DNA of 64,000 nt. Source: Bacteroidota bacterium. GTDB lineage: Bacteria; Bacteroidota; Ignavibacteria; Ignavibacteriales; Melioribacteraceae. A program made the position numbers and the translations under genes. Location: contig JAMCSN010000003.1 of assembly GCA_023381535.1 (NCBI GenBank), positions 1 through 64,000 on the forward strand, read 5' to 3'. The notes beneath the pieces are model-generated. The model saw only the letters and a list, made by a program, of their open reading frames with translations, was not told where the DNA came from and did no database searches. Every line of letters starts with the position of its first letter. The first letter of the stretch is position 1. Shown in pieces: positions 17,877 through 27,370 of this stretch.

Positions 17877-18876
17877 CGAAAAGAATATCACGCAAAAAGA
17901 GAGTATTACTGTAGAGTTCTTTTACAATAACACGAAGGACAGGTTTAAGATTAAGCTATTGAATGAGCGTGTCGGCTTTGATCGGGAAATCAGAGATCAA
18001 AATCTACACAGACCCGGTTTGCCGCTCGCGGGCTTTTTGCAATTGTTCTCATTCAACCGCATACAAGTTTTTGGTAATACTGAAATGCGGTATTTGAAAA
18101 GTCTCACTGTAAAAGATAGGATTAAAGCGCTTGAGAAAATTTTCAAATACGATATTCCTTGTTTTATCATTACAAATGATAATGCACCGTCAAAGGAAAT
18201 GATTGAACTGGCTAACAAGTCGGGCATACCGGTTTTTGGAACAAGCTACTCTACAACTAAACTAATTTATGTTATCTCTGATTTTTTGGATGATCAGTTC
18301 GCGCCACGACTCACAATACATGGATCTCTCGTTGACGTGTATGGCGTCGGAATGTTATTCGTCGGTAAATCCGGAATTGGAAAAAGCGAAGTTGCCCTTG
18401 ACTTAGTAGAAAGGGGACACCGTTTAGTTGCCGATGATGTTGTAATACTAACGAAAAAAGGGGAGGGTATATTGATGGGTGCCGGAACCGACCTGGTTAA
18501 ACATTTTATGGAGTTGAGAGGCATTGGTATCATAGATATTAAAAGCATGTTCGGTGTGCGAGCGATTAGATTCCAGAAACGGTTGGAAGTCATTATTGAA
18601 TTGGAAATTTGGGATGACAAAGCAGAATATACAAGGACAGGTCTTGACGATTCATTCCTCGCCGTTATGGATGTCGATATACCTTACATCAAACTTCCGA
18701 TTATTCCCGGCAAGAATATCACAGTTATTTCGGAAATAATTGCTTTGAACTATTTGCTGAAACACTATGGATACGATGCAGCTAAGGTTCTTCAAGAAAG
18801 AATTACTGAAAAAATTCGCAAAAAAACGGATGAAATGAATCGCGCGGTTGATTATTTTGAGCACGATTTTGAATAG
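17866..18876 (+). CDS. hprK: HPr kinase/phosphorylase
   Basis: HprK phosphorylates and dephosphorylates a serine of HPr in carbon regulation. The 336-residue protein has the N-terminal domain and a C-terminal P-loop at Gly167-Ser174 (GKSGIGKS), then GHRLVADDVV and the family signature MELRGIGIIDIKSMFG. No ptsH or other PTS gene lies in the window; in Bacteroidota/Chlorobi relatives hprK often occurs without a sugar PTS, so its substrate here is uncertain. The hpf-hprK pairing is recurrent in bacteria. Confidence 0.94.
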   Translation: MKIDEKNITQKESITVEFFYNNTKDRFKIKLLNERVGFDREIRDQNLHRPGLPLAGFLQLFSFNRIQVFGNTEMRYLKSLTVKDRIKALEKIFKYDIPCFIITNDNAPSKEMIELANKSGIPVFGTSYSTTKLIYVISDFLDDQFAPRLTIHGSLVDVYGVGMLFVGKSGIGKSEVALDLVERGHRLVADDVVILTKKGEGILMGAGTDLVKHFMELRGIGIIDIKSMFGVRAIRFQKRLEVIIELEIWDDKAEYTRTGLDDSFLAVMDVDIPYIKLPIIPGKNITVISEIIALNYLLKHYGYDAAKVLQERITEKIRKKTDEMNRAVDYFEHDFE

Positions 18877-18895
18877 AATTCCGGTATGTTTAAGC

Positions 18896-18926
18896 TTGAC
18901 TACAGGAGCTTGTTTTATTATCTTCG
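18896..18926 (+). promoter_or_regulatory. promoter for the M23 peptidase gene
   Basis: TTGACT (18896-18901) and TATCTTCG (18919-18926) are separated by 17 bases. The -35 box is near consensus and the -10 also fits the TAnnTTTG form. The expected transcription start is about ten bases before the ATG at 18941, giving a very short leader. Confidence 0.5.
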
Positions 18927-18940
18927 CACCCTAATTTGAT

Positions 18941-19867
18941 ATGAAAAAATTTTATTACTTTTCAAAATCTAAACTGAAATTCGTGGAAATACGAAGTTTC
19001 TACAAGAAATTCGTATTCCTCGTCTTATTCTTTTCAGTGCTAGTTTCATTCTTCGTCTTTGGGACGTTCGTTGTGTTCAACGAATTTATCAATCCTGATT
19101 CTGAAGTTAAAGTGTTGAAGAAGAATAACGCAGTGCTAAGAGATCAGTTTGATCTGCTTTTAGAAAAATATAAAAAGCTTGATGAAAGAATTACAGCCCT
19201 TTCCGATCAGAGCCATGATCTAAGGCTTAAAGCTGATCTTGATCCTATGCCTAAAGATGATCAATTATATGGTACCGGCGGTAGCGTCTTTGAACCCATC
19301 AAAACTGCAAGCATCGGCAACCTTGATAATTACCTCAACGATTTAAACTCATATGTAAATAAAGTTTCTCTCAAAGTAAAACTTGAAACCAATAACTACG
19401 ACGAGATCGAAAAAACTCTAAAAGATAACGAACAATTATATAATAACATTCCGGCAATAAGACCATGTGAAGGTACGATCGAGAACGATTTCGGAATGCG
19501 GATGCATCCGATTCTGAAGATTATGCGTATGCACAACGGTGTTGATATTGTTACGGATGCGGGGACAAAAGTTTACGCGCCGGGTGCCGGTGTTGTGGAT
19601 TTTGCTGGATGGCGCGGCGGATACGGACTTACTGTTGAAATTGATCACGGCTTTGGTTATCGAACCGTTTACGCTCATCTTGAAAAAACTAATGTTAAGC
19701 AAGGACAAAAAGTTGCGAGAGGGGATATAATTGCTTTCACCGGAAATTCCGGAAGACTTTCCACAGGTCCGCATCTGCATTATGAAGTTAGGCACGATGG
19801 AATACCTTTGGACCCAAGAAATTTCATATTTGATGATGTAAGTATTTTCGAAATTGTCAAAAAATAA
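18941..19867 (+). CDS. membrane-anchored M23 (LytM-type) metallopeptidase
   Basis: A 308-residue cell-wall hydrolase or hydrolase activator. It has a short cytoplasmic N-terminus, one membrane segment (23-47), a coiled-coil region (about 55-95 and 130-165), and a C-terminal LytM domain with zinc ligands His198 and Asp202 (HNGVD), and His278/His280 in GPHLHYEVR. All metal ligands are intact, so it is probably an active endopeptidase rather than an EnvC-like activator. The neighbouring small acidic protein is on the same strand. Confidence 0.93.
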   Translation: MKKFYYFSKSKLKFVEIRSFYKKFVFLVLFFSVLVSFFVFGTFVVFNEFINPDSEVKVLKKNNAVLRDQFDLLLEKYKKLDERITALSDQSHDLRLKADLDPMPKDDQLYGTGGSVFEPIKTASIGNLDNYLNDLNSYVNKVSLKVKLETNNYDEIEKTLKDNEQLYNNIPAIRPCEGTIENDFGMRMHPILKIMRMHNGVDIVTDAGTKVYAPGAGVVDFAGWRGGYGLTVEIDHGFGYRTVYAHLEKTNVKQGQKVARGDIIAFTGNSGRLSTGPHLHYEVRHDGIPLDPRNFIFDDVSIFEIVKK

Positions 19868-19890
19868 AAACCATTTCAGGAGAATTGACA

Positions 19891-20121
19891 ATGATTTGGA
19901 CCGTCGAATTAGCATCTTATCTAGATGACGCTCCGTGGCCTGCTACAAAAGAAGAATTATTAGATTACGCAGAACGTATTGGTGCACCGCTCGAAGTTGT
20001 TGAAAATCTGCTAGAGCTTGAAGACTCGGATGAGCCGTATGAATCTATTGAAGATATATGGCCTGACTACCCGAGCGACGAGGATTTCTTTTATACTGAT
20101 GATGATGAATTCAAATCGTAA
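19891..20121 (+). CDS. small acidic DUF2795-like protein, 76 aa
   Basis: A very acidic small protein with the segment LDDAPWPATKEELLDYAERI and SIEDIWPDYPSDEDFF. The pattern of a Pro-rich start, a helix pair and a Trp/Asp-rich tail is typical of the DUF2795-like proteins conserved in Bacteroidota/Chlorobi. Function unknown. ATG 19891 follows AGGAGAA closely and is preferred over TTG 19885. It lies between the M23 peptidase and holB. Confidence 0.8.
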   Translation: MIWTVELASYLDDAPWPATKEELLDYAERIGAPLEVVENLLELEDSDEPYESIEDIWPDYPSDEDFFYTDDDEFKS

Positions 20122-20132
20122 CATTTTAAAAC

Positions 20133-21254
20133 ATGATAAGTGAGTTTTTGTCAGATATAGTTGAACAAGAAAAAGCGAAAGCTATCTTAACAAGAATTTA
20201 TCGATCGAGGCGTGTACCACACGCCTTTCTTTTTTGCGGTAAAGACGGCGTAGGCAAGTTTAACACTGCAATTCAATTTGCAAAACTTTTGAATACCGGA
20301 GAAGATCAATCTGATTTCAACACAGCGCTGAATGCAAAGATATCATCCCTAAACGAACCTTATATAAAGCTTATTATGCCTTTGCCTCGCGGTAAAGGAG
20401 AGGGGGGTGACGATTCTGCATTCGATAAACTGCCCAAAGAGATTATCGAAAACGTTGCTCAAGAAATCAAAAAGAAAGCAGCAAATCCATATCACAAAAT
20501 CTCCATCGAAGATGCCAATACAATCAAGATAAGCAGCATACGCGAGGTTAAAAAATTCGTTTCAGTTCAACTGGATGATGTAAAATTCCGTGTAGTAATA
20601 ATTCTTGATGCACATTTGATGAACGATCAAGCGCAAAACGCACTACTTAAAAATTTAGAAGAACCTCCGGAAGGAATTGTCTTCATACTGATTACTTCTG
20701 ACAAAGAAAAATTACTGCATACAATCCAGTCACGATGCTGGACAATAAACTTCGAACCGCTGTCTGAAGCGTCGGTAACTTCAATAATGAAAAAGTATTT
20801 TCTTATTGATGACGCCGTTGCATCCAAAGTTGCTCACTTTGCAGATGGGTCGGTTACAGATGCCTTATTATTAACTGTTAGAGAATTTGACAGTATCCTT
20901 GAGAAAACAATTTCAATACTTCGGTTTTCTTTAGCGAAAAGATATAATTCTGCTTATAAAGAATTGTATAATTTTTTGAAGGACAACTCGAACGATTCAA
21001 TTACAATGCTGGTTAGAATGATCAAGACGTGGACACGCGACGTTGCTAAGAATAAATCCAATATAGAAAACTACTATTTTGAAAAGTATGCTGATACACT
21101 GTCCAAGTTTAATAGTAGATTTAGTGAAGTAAACCTTTCTAAACTATTTTCAACTTTGGATTCCTTAGATGAAAACTACTCCAAGAAAGTTAACTTGAAT
21201 GTATTATCCCTTAATCTTATATTTGAAATAAGTTCAGTATCTATTGGGAATTAG
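20133..21254 (+). CDS. holB: DNA polymerase III delta-prime-like subunit
   Basis: A clamp-loader subunit of 373 residues. It has the RFC-like start (VEQEKAKAILTRIYRSRRVPHAFLF region), a degenerate P-loop GKDGVGKFNT in which the Ser/Thr after Lys is Phe, the LLKNLEEPPEG stretch and the SRC motif in TIQSRCWTINF. The degenerate P-loop distinguishes delta-prime from the ATP-binding DnaX subunits. A Gly/Arg-rich loop (PRGKGEGGDDSAF) interrupts the domain at about residues 89-101. The gene pairs with ricT, a common order. Confidence 0.88.
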   Translation: MISEFLSDIVEQEKAKAILTRIYRSRRVPHAFLFCGKDGVGKFNTAIQFAKLLNTGEDQSDFNTALNAKISSLNEPYIKLIMPLPRGKGEGGDDSAFDKLPKEIIENVAQEIKKKAANPYHKISIEDANTIKISSIREVKKFVSVQLDDVKFRVVIILDAHLMNDQAQNALLKNLEEPPEGIVFILITSDKEKLLHTIQSRCWTINFEPLSEASVTSIMKKYFLIDDAVASKVAHFADGSVTDALLLTVREFDSILEKTISILRFSLAKRYNSAYKELYNFLKDNSNDSITMLVRMIKTWTRDVAKNKSNIENYYFEKYADTLSKFNSRFSEVNLSKLFSTLDSLDENYSKKVNLNVLSLNLIFEISSVSIGN

Positions 21255-21257
21255 ACA

Positions 21258-22103
21258 ATGTTTCGAAATGCTATAGATCAAGAAGTTATTGCTAACTTTC
21301 AAAATAAGTTATCAACATCCTCTGAGATTAAACCAATCGATAATCTTTTCACAAACATGATTGTTCGAAATATAAGTGAAAGACATCATAACGTAAGCAG
21401 TTGTCTCTCTTGCGATTGGAATACTTGCGATAGATTGTTAACTGAGGATAGGACGATTGTAGAGATATCGTGCAAAGGATTACTACCTTGTAACTTCAGT
21501 GAAGTTCCTGTTGAAAAAAATCTTGAGCTTTTTCCTGAAGACTTTATTATTGTCCAACATGACGAAGCCTACGAGATAGCTCAAGTTAAGCTAATTGGCG
21601 AGCTCGTAAAACTTAAAAGACATTACCTTGGGCTGTATAATGAAAACTTGCCGAAAGTTGTAAGAAAAACATCTGTTGAAGATCTTGATCGCGTAAGAAA
21701 AAATTTGCAAGATGAAGAAAGAGCAATACCGATATTCAAAAAATCTGTTGCTAAATGTAAACTGGATATGAAACTTGTAAGTATTCATTACCAGTTTGAT
21801 AGGAAACGACTTTTTTTCTTTTATACCGCAGACGGAAGAGTTGATTTTCGTGAACTGGCAAAAGAACTTGCGTCAGAATTTAAAACTCGTATTGAATTAC
21901 GACAGATTGGTGTACGTGATGAAGCGAAGAAGGTTGGTGGTGTGGGTACTTGTGGTAGGGAGTACTGCTGTATTTCGTTTCTGTCCAGCTTTAAGAGAAT
22001 TACAACTCAACTTGCAAATGAACAGAACCTTATTTCTAGTATGGGCAAGCTAAGTGGACCATGCGGCAAACTGAAGTGTTGTCTCTCTTTTGAAGTCGAC
22101 TAA
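21258..22103 (+). CDS. ricT: PSP1-domain protein, RicT/YaaT type
   Basis: A 281-residue protein with the PSP1 domain. Cys-rich motifs GTCGREYCCISF and CGKLKCCLSFE near the C-terminus are the signature; in B. subtilis the Ric complex binds iron-sulfur clusters and supports RNA processing by RNase Y. A further Cys pair pattern lies near the N-terminus (SSCLSCDWNTCD). It begins 3 nt after holB, the usual neighbour. Confidence 0.9.
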   Translation: MFRNAIDQEVIANFQNKLSTSSEIKPIDNLFTNMIVRNISERHHNVSSCLSCDWNTCDRLLTEDRTIVEISCKGLLPCNFSEVPVEKNLELFPEDFIIVQHDEAYEIAQVKLIGELVKLKRHYLGLYNENLPKVVRKTSVEDLDRVRKNLQDEERAIPIFKKSVAKCKLDMKLVSIHYQFDRKRLFFFYTADGRVDFRELAKELASEFKTRIELRQIGVRDEAKKVGGVGTCGREYCCISFLSSFKRITTQLANEQNLISSMGKLSGPCGKLKCCLSFEVD

Positions 22104-22142
22104 AATCTACCTTAAATAATCAGAACATTTCGAAAGGCAATT

Positions 22143-23324
22143 ATGAGAAAAGTTGTAATAATTGAAGCGAAGAGAACTCCTATTGGATCCTTTCAAGGCG
22201 CCTTATCATCGCTTTCAGCACCGCAGTTGGGGTCACTGGTAATCAAAGACTTACTTGAAAGAACCAAAATTAATCCTAATGAAATTGATGAAGTGATAAT
22301 GGGAAATGTTCTATCTGCTGGAGTAGGACAAGCACCAGCCAGACAAGCTGCTTTACTTGCTGGATTACCTGAAAAAACCGAGTGCCTTACTATTAACAAA
22401 GTTTGCGGCAGTGGTTTAAAAGCCGTTATGCTAGCTCAGCAAGCTATTATGTGTGGTGATGCAGACGTCATAATTGCTGGCGGGATGGAGAGTATGTCTA
22501 ATGTACCATATTTGCTTCAAGACGCTAGAAACGGATATCGTTTGGGTCACGGAAAGGTAATAGACTCAATAATTAAAGATGGATTATGGGATGTGTACAA
22601 CAACATTCACATGGGTAGTTGTGCAGAATCATGTGCTAAAGAACAGAAAATAACCAGAGAAGAAGTAGATAACTTCACAGTGGAATCGTACAAAAGAGCA
22701 CTGCAAGCGCAAGAAAACAAGGTATTCGAGAGAGAGATAACGTCAGTTACAATCCAGGGGAAAAAAGAGTTAATTCAAGTTACGGAAGATGAAGAACCGA
22801 AAAAAGTAAAGTTTGATAGATTACCAACTTTGAAACCCACCTTTGAAAAGGATGGAATAATTACAGCAGCAAATGCATCTAGTCTTAATGATGGAGCTGC
22901 GGCTGTCTTAATGATGTCGGAAGAAAAGGCAAAAAGTCTTGGATTAAATCCTTTAGTTGAAATCATAGGGCAAAGTTCAGCAGCAAAGAAACCAATTGAA
23001 TTTCCAATTGCACCGGTAGATGCCATTACTAAAGTGCTTTCTAAGTTAGGTATGAGTATTAATGAGATTGATCTTTTTGAAATTAATGAAGCCTTCGCAG
23101 TAGTATCCGTAGCCGTCAATAGATTACTTAATTTGGATCCTTATAAGGTTAATGTAAATGGTGGTGCGATTGCTTTGGGCCATCCCATCGGAGCTAGCGG
23201 TGCACGAATTCTTTCAACGTTAATACATGAACTGCGAAGAAAAAATTTACGTTATGGTCTGGCATCATTGTGTATTGGCGGTGGGGAAGCTTCCGCAGTT
23301 GTAATTAAGAACTCTATAAAATAG
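22143..23324 (+). CDS. thlA: acetyl-CoA acetyltransferase (thiolase)
   Basis: It condenses two acetyl-CoA to acetoacetyl-CoA or runs in reverse in fatty-acid breakdown. The 393-residue protein has nucleophile Cys88 in NKVCGSGLKAVM, His347 in ALGHPIGASGAR and the general acid/base Cys377 in CIGGGEASAVV. NEAFAVV is also present. It forms a pair with a 3-hydroxyacyl-CoA dehydrogenase 15 nt downstream. No crotonase or acyl-CoA dehydrogenase gene is in the window, so direction (butyrate-type synthesis versus beta-oxidation) is open. Confidence 0.95.
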   Translation: MRKVVIIEAKRTPIGSFQGALSSLSAPQLGSLVIKDLLERTKINPNEIDEVIMGNVLSAGVGQAPARQAALLAGLPEKTECLTINKVCGSGLKAVMLAQQAIMCGDADVIIAGGMESMSNVPYLLQDARNGYRLGHGKVIDSIIKDGLWDVYNNIHMGSCAESCAKEQKITREEVDNFTVESYKRALQAQENKVFEREITSVTIQGKKELIQVTEDEEPKKVKFDRLPTLKPTFEKDGIITAANASSLNDGAAAVLMMSEEKAKSLGLNPLVEIIGQSSAAKKPIEFPIAPVDAITKVLSKLGMSINEIDLFEINEAFAVVSVAVNRLLNLDPYKVNVNGGAIALGHPIGASGARILSTLIHELRRKNLRYGLASLCIGGGEASAVVIKNSIK

Positions 23325-23339
23325 AATTGAAAGGTTTAT

Positions 23340-24200
23340 ATGAACTTCGAAAAAATTGCTGTTGTAGGTGCTGGAACAATGGGAAACGGAATTGCTCATG
23401 TTTTTGCGCAAAACAATTTCAAAGTTACTTTAGTTGATAAGGAGCAAGCTTTTGTAGATCGTGGGTTATCCATAATATCTGCAAATCTTGATCGCCAGAT
23501 AAAGAAGAATATGATCGGTTTAGAAGATAAACAACGCATTCTCGATAATATACAAGTACAAACACAATTAAGTCTGATTCCCAAAGATGTTGATTTATTA
23601 ATAGAGGCAATCTACGAGAACAAGGATGCCAAGTTATTAATTTTCAATGAGTTAGAGAAAACAATTGAATATGAATGTATCTTCGCGACCAATACCTCTT
23701 CAATATCAATCACTGAACTTGCAGCCACTTCGCGTGCAGACCGTTTTATCGGTATGCATTTTATGAACCCAGTTCCTGTAATGCAGTTAGTCGAAGTGAT
23801 TCGGGGTTACTCGACAAGCCAACAGACGTTTGATGCTATTGTGCAGTTGTCCATTGCCATAGGGAAAACACCTGTCGAAGTGAATGACTATCCTGGCTTT
23901 ATTGCGAATAGAATTTTAATGCCAATGATCAACGAGGCTGTTTATAGCCTGTACGAGAATGTTGCTTCTGCAAAGGATATTGACACTGTTATGAAGTTGG
24001 GTATGAATCACCCTATGGGGCCACTAACATTAGCTGACTTTATAGGATTGGATGTGTGCTTGTCCATTATGGAAGTTTTGTATAACGGTTTTAATGACTC
24101 CAAATATCGACCTTGTCCGTTGCTTAAGAAGATGGTTTCTGCTGGTAAACTTGGCAGAAAGTCTGGTGAAGGTTTTTTTATCTACACAGAAAAGAAATAG
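23340..24200 (+). CDS. hbd: 3-hydroxybutyryl-CoA dehydrogenase
   Basis: It interconverts acetoacetyl-CoA and 3-hydroxybutyryl-CoA with NAD(P). The 286-residue single-domain-pair enzyme has the Rossmann motif GAGTMG (Gly10, Gly12, Gly15), FIGMHFMNPVPVMQLVEVI with the catalytic His, PGFIANRILMPMINEA, and a C-terminal GRKSGEGFFIY. Length and motifs match the stand-alone bacterial enzymes. Likely co-transcribed with the thiolase. Confidence 0.95.
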   Translation: MNFEKIAVVGAGTMGNGIAHVFAQNNFKVTLVDKEQAFVDRGLSIISANLDRQIKKNMIGLEDKQRILDNIQVQTQLSLIPKDVDLLIEAIYENKDAKLLIFNELEKTIEYECIFATNTSSISITELAATSRADRFIGMHFMNPVPVMQLVEVIRGYSTSQQTFDAIVQLSIAIGKTPVEVNDYPGFIANRILMPMINEAVYSLYENVASAKDIDTVMKLGMNHPMGPLTLADFIGLDVCLSIMEVLYNGFNDSKYRPCPLLKKMVSAGKLGRKSGEGFFIYTEKK

Positions 24201-24340
24201 AATACGCATAATGTATATTATGTAAACTATTAAAATCGGTTTTCTTTAGTTTATTCCATTTCCAAATTGTTAGTACTCCCCAACGATTATTCAATCTAAG
24301 TAACGGTGGTTTCTAAATTAACCTGGCTATGTTGCAAGAT

Positions 24341-25291
24341 TTATTCTTGTGGGACTGGTTCAGAAAAAATGGCACGAATATAATTTGAAACGGAAAACTC
24401 TTGAATATCTTCAGTTGCTTCACCAACGCCGATAAAACAAACGGGAAGTTTCTTCATTTCGCAAATCTGAAATACTATTCCACCTTTAGCAGTGCCGTCA
24501 AGTTTGGTTAAAATAAGTCCTGTCAGGTCAACGAAGCTGTTAAATTCGTTTGCTTGAATAAGAGCGTTTTGCCCAGAGTTTCCATCTATTACAAGAAATG
24601 TATCATGAGGTGCTTCAGGTATTAACGTGGTAATTACTTTTTTGATTTTACTTAATTCATTCATTAGGTTTTTGTTATTGTGAAGCCGGCCAGCAGTATC
24701 GATGAGGACTACATCGGCATTATCTTCAAGAGCTGCTTTAATGGAGTCGTATGCAACCGAGGCAGGATCAGTTGAGGTTGCTTCAATTAATCGTACTTCA
24801 GCTCGTTCAGCCCACACCTTTAATTGATCATTTGCCGCCGCACGAAAGGTATCGGCTGATCCAATAATTACTTTCAAACCATCGGATCTTAATTTGCTTG
24901 CAAGTTTACCAACAGTAGTGGTCTTCCCGGAACCATTGATCCCGACAACAAGAATAACATACGGTTTCTTACTATTCAAAATCCTATCGAAAAGATTATA
25001 ATCAGAAAAAGGAAGCAACGAAGTCAGCTCACTTTTTATTATCTCAATAATTGCCAAAACCGATCTATCGGATTGTGTTAAAATTCTTTTTCGGGCATTG
25101 CTGATAAGTTTTTCAGTTAAGTCCAACCCCATGTCGCAACTTATTAGCGTTTCTTCAAGTGCTTCTATTGTGCTTTCATCGACCGATGCCCTTCTCGTAA
25201 TGGTTTCAGAAATTTTGTTCAATATGTTGTTTCGAGTTTTAGCAAGTCCGTTTTTCAACTTACTAAAGTCAATTCGAGGAATGAGTTTCAT
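24341..25291 (-). CDS. ftsY: signal recognition particle receptor FtsY
   Basis: The 316-residue NG-domain GTPase receives SRP-ribosome complexes at the membrane. Visible motifs: P-loop GINGSGKTTTVGKLA, SADTFRAAANDQLKVWAERA, DTAGRLHNN and TKLDGTAKGG. It begins directly with the N domain and lacks the long acidic A domain of E. coli, as in many other phyla. Its start overlaps the end of pgsA by 23 nt. Confidence 0.96.
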   Translation of the reverse strand: MKLIPRIDFSKLKNGLAKTRNNILNKISETITRRASVDESTIEALEETLISCDMGLDLTEKLISNARKRILTQSDRSVLAIIEIIKSELTSLLPFSDYNLFDRILNSKKPYVILVVGINGSGKTTTVGKLASKLRSDGLKVIIGSADTFRAAANDQLKVWAERAEVRLIEATSTDPASVAYDSIKAALEDNADVVLIDTAGRLHNNKNLMNELSKIKKVITTLIPEAPHDTFLVIDGNSGQNALIQANEFNSFVDLTGLILTKLDGTAKGGIVFQICEMKKLPVCFIGVGEATEDIQEFSVSNYIRAIFSEPVPQE

Positions 25292-25859
25292 GTTCTTTCT
25301 TGTTCAAGAATTCGTGTGCCCTAATAGTATACCCAAAAATTGATAAAACGCTCAAGGTTAGACTTAAATACAAGGATCCCAAGTATATCAGGCTACCCTC
25401 TTGAGCATTTAGCAGAATTGCAATAAAGAATATTCCAATTGAAAAAACCGTGGCTTTACCCAATAGGTTAGACGGGAGTATTTTACCTATTTTTTTACTC
25501 ACATATACCCCACCAATAAAAATTATGACGTCGCGCAAAATTATTGTGTAGAAATAAAAGAGAGGGATCTTGTTCATAAGAAACAGATATATAACAATTA
25601 TGGCAACTAACGTTTTGTCTGCTAGCGGGTCAATAAGTTTTCCTAGTTCGGTTATCTGATTCGTTCGGCGAGCAATATACCCATCTAGAATATCTGAAAT
25701 GAAAGCAAGTAATATCAAGTAAACTATAAATGCAAAATATGAAGCGTCGTGTCGAGCCATTTCAAAACAATAGATGAAAGGTATAGCGAGTATTAGCCGA
25801 AACAGACTGATAAGATTAGGCGTTGCTAATATTTCTTTGGAATTAATTTTCATAAACAT
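25269..25859 (-). CDS. pgsA: CDP-diacylglycerol-glycerol-3-phosphate phosphatidyltransferase
   Basis: It makes phosphatidylglycerol phosphate at the membrane. The 196-residue protein has several hydrophobic segments and the complete CDP-alcohol phosphatidyltransferase motif DGYIARR...G...D...D (DGxxARx8GxxxDxxxD). ATG 25859 or the next Met two codons on may be the start; both overlap the end of purF. PgsA rather than another CDP-alcohol transferase is inferred from length and similarity. Confidence 0.88.
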   Translation of the reverse strand: MFMKINSKEILATPNLISLFRLILAIPFIYCFEMARHDASYFAFIVYLILLAFISDILDGYIARRTNQITELGKLIDPLADKTLVAIIVIYLFLMNKIPLFYFYTIILRDVIIFIGGVYVSKKIGKILPSNLLGKATVFSIGIFFIAILLNAQEGSLIYLGSLYLSLTLSVLSIFGYTIRAHEFLNKKEHETHSSN

Positions 25860-27321
25860 CTTTAGTTATTCCAAGCGAAACAGGAATCGGATAATTTCCA
25901 GAAAAACATGCCGTACAAAAATCATCCGGTGAATGATCAGTCATAGCCTCGAGCAATTCATTTTCAGTGAGATATTCTAAAGAATCGACCTCAAGGTAAT
26001 CGCGAATCTTATTTATGTCCTCATTGTACTTGTGAGCAATAAGTTCATCTTTCGAAGGAAAATCCATTCCATAATAGCAAGGACTGATGATTGGGGGTGA
26101 TGAGATACGAAGATGAATTTCTTTAGGATTTGCTTCCCTAATAAGTCGGACCAACTGCTTGGAGGTAGTACCTCTTACAATAGAATCATCCACCAAGACA
26201 ACAGTCTTATTCTCCAGCACTCCTTTGACAGTATTAAATTTTATTTTTACACCAATCTCTCGCGCTTTTTGTCCTGGAAGAATAAAAGTTCTACCGATAT
26301 AGTGACTTCGAATTAATCCGATTTCTAAGCGGGATGCAATTCCTTGTTTTACTAATTGACTCTGAAAGCCGATCGCCGCAGTGTTAGAACTATCGGGCAC
26401 ACTAATAACAATCACCTTCTCCCCATCCTTATCAACTACCGGATGGTTTTGAGCTAACACCTTACCAAGTTTTCTGCGCATCTTATCAACGTTAGAACCA
26501 AATATTTTGCTGTCTGGCCTCGAAAAATAAATGTACTCGAAGATACAATGTTTCTTTGGTGATTCTTCAGTAAAAATTTTTTCCGATTTGAATGTATTGC
26601 TTTTAATCCCCTCTTCATCAATTATTATAATCTCACCTGGCTCTACATCTCGAATGTATTCTGCAGAATTGATATCGAGGGCACAAGTTTCGGATGTGAC
26701 TATGAATGATCCGTTAAGCTTTCCTATGCATAAAGGTCTGAAGCCATTGGGGTCGCGAGCTGCAACCAAATAATTGTTTGTCATAATTACAAAGCTATAA
26801 GCGCCGCGAATCTTCTGTAGAGCTTCTCTAATTTGGTCAATCTGATTTTGCAGTCGACTCCTTGCAACCAAATGAAGTACTACTTCAGAGTCGCTTGTTG
26901 TCTGAAAAATCGCTCCATCATTCACAAGTTCGTCGCGCAGTTCTTTTGCGTTTGTAAGATTACCATTGTGGGCAATTGCTATGTTTCCCAATCGGTAATT
27001 AACAAAAAATGGCTGGATGTTTTTTGATGAATCGGAAGCTCCTGTAGTGGAGTACCTGTTGTGACCAATTGCAAAGTTGCCAACAAGTTTGTTTTCGAAA
27101 ATATTTGGATCTCCAAATACTTCCGAAACTAAACCAAGATCCTTGTGGATATTGAAAACAGTTTTCTGATTCTTTCTCTCGGCGGCAATAATTCCGGCAG
27201 CTTCTTGTCCCCTATGCTGTAGCGAGTGCAGCCCGTAGTAGGTGGTCAAAGCTGCATCTTTGTTGCTTGCAATTCCGAAGATGCCGCAATTGCATCTAGG
27301 TTTATCCAAATCTATATTCAT
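25843..27321 (-). CDS. purF: amidophosphoribosyltransferase
   Basis: The first enzyme of purine synthesis, forming phosphoribosylamine from PRPP and glutamine. The 492-residue protein has an 11-residue propeptide before the catalytic Cys12 (CGIFGIASNKD), the PRPP site VVLVDDSIVRGTTSKQLV, and four cysteines (in HCIFEYIYF, SPCYYGMDF and FCTACFSGN) matching the [4Fe-4S] ligands of the B. subtilis-type enzyme. This is therefore the iron-sulfur, self-processing form. It heads a minus-strand purF-pgsA-ftsY series. Confidence 0.96.
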   Translation of the reverse strand: MNIDLDKPRCNCGIFGIASNKDAALTTYYGLHSLQHRGQEAAGIIAAERKNQKTVFNIHKDLGLVSEVFGDPNIFENKLVGNFAIGHNRYSTTGASDSSKNIQPFFVNYRLGNIAIAHNGNLTNAKELRDELVNDGAIFQTTSDSEVVLHLVARSRLQNQIDQIREALQKIRGAYSFVIMTNNYLVAARDPNGFRPLCIGKLNGSFIVTSETCALDINSAEYIRDVEPGEIIIIDEEGIKSNTFKSEKIFTEESPKKHCIFEYIYFSRPDSKIFGSNVDKMRRKLGKVLAQNHPVVDKDGEKVIVISVPDSSNTAAIGFQSQLVKQGIASRLEIGLIRSHYIGRTFILPGQKAREIGVKIKFNTVKGVLENKTVVLVDDSIVRGTTSKQLVRLIREANPKEIHLRISSPPIISPCYYGMDFPSKDELIAHKYNEDINKIRDYLEVDSLEYLTENELLEAMTDHSPDDFCTACFSGNYPIPVSLGITKDVYEN

Positions 27322-27342
27322 TTATCTTCAAATCGAATTAAT

Positions 27343-27366
27343 AAAAAAGGCACCCGTAATGTGCCC
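27343..27366 (-). terminator. Rho-independent terminator after tRNA-Pro
   Basis: On the minus strand GGCAC and GTGCC pair around a 7-nt loop and are followed directly by six T. It lies between the tRNA and purF and would end the merR-tRNA transcript. Confidence 0.6.
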
Positions 27367-27370
27367 CGAG

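Noticed and set aside
20396..20420. Gly/Arg-rich insertion in holB as a separate gene or frameshift
   Set aside because: The frame continues smoothly and the delta-prime motifs follow in order; it is an internal loop.
24207..24222. CATAAT/ATTATG hairpin between hbd and ftsY as a terminator
   Set aside because: Only a 6-bp AT-only stem without a T run; too weak to call.
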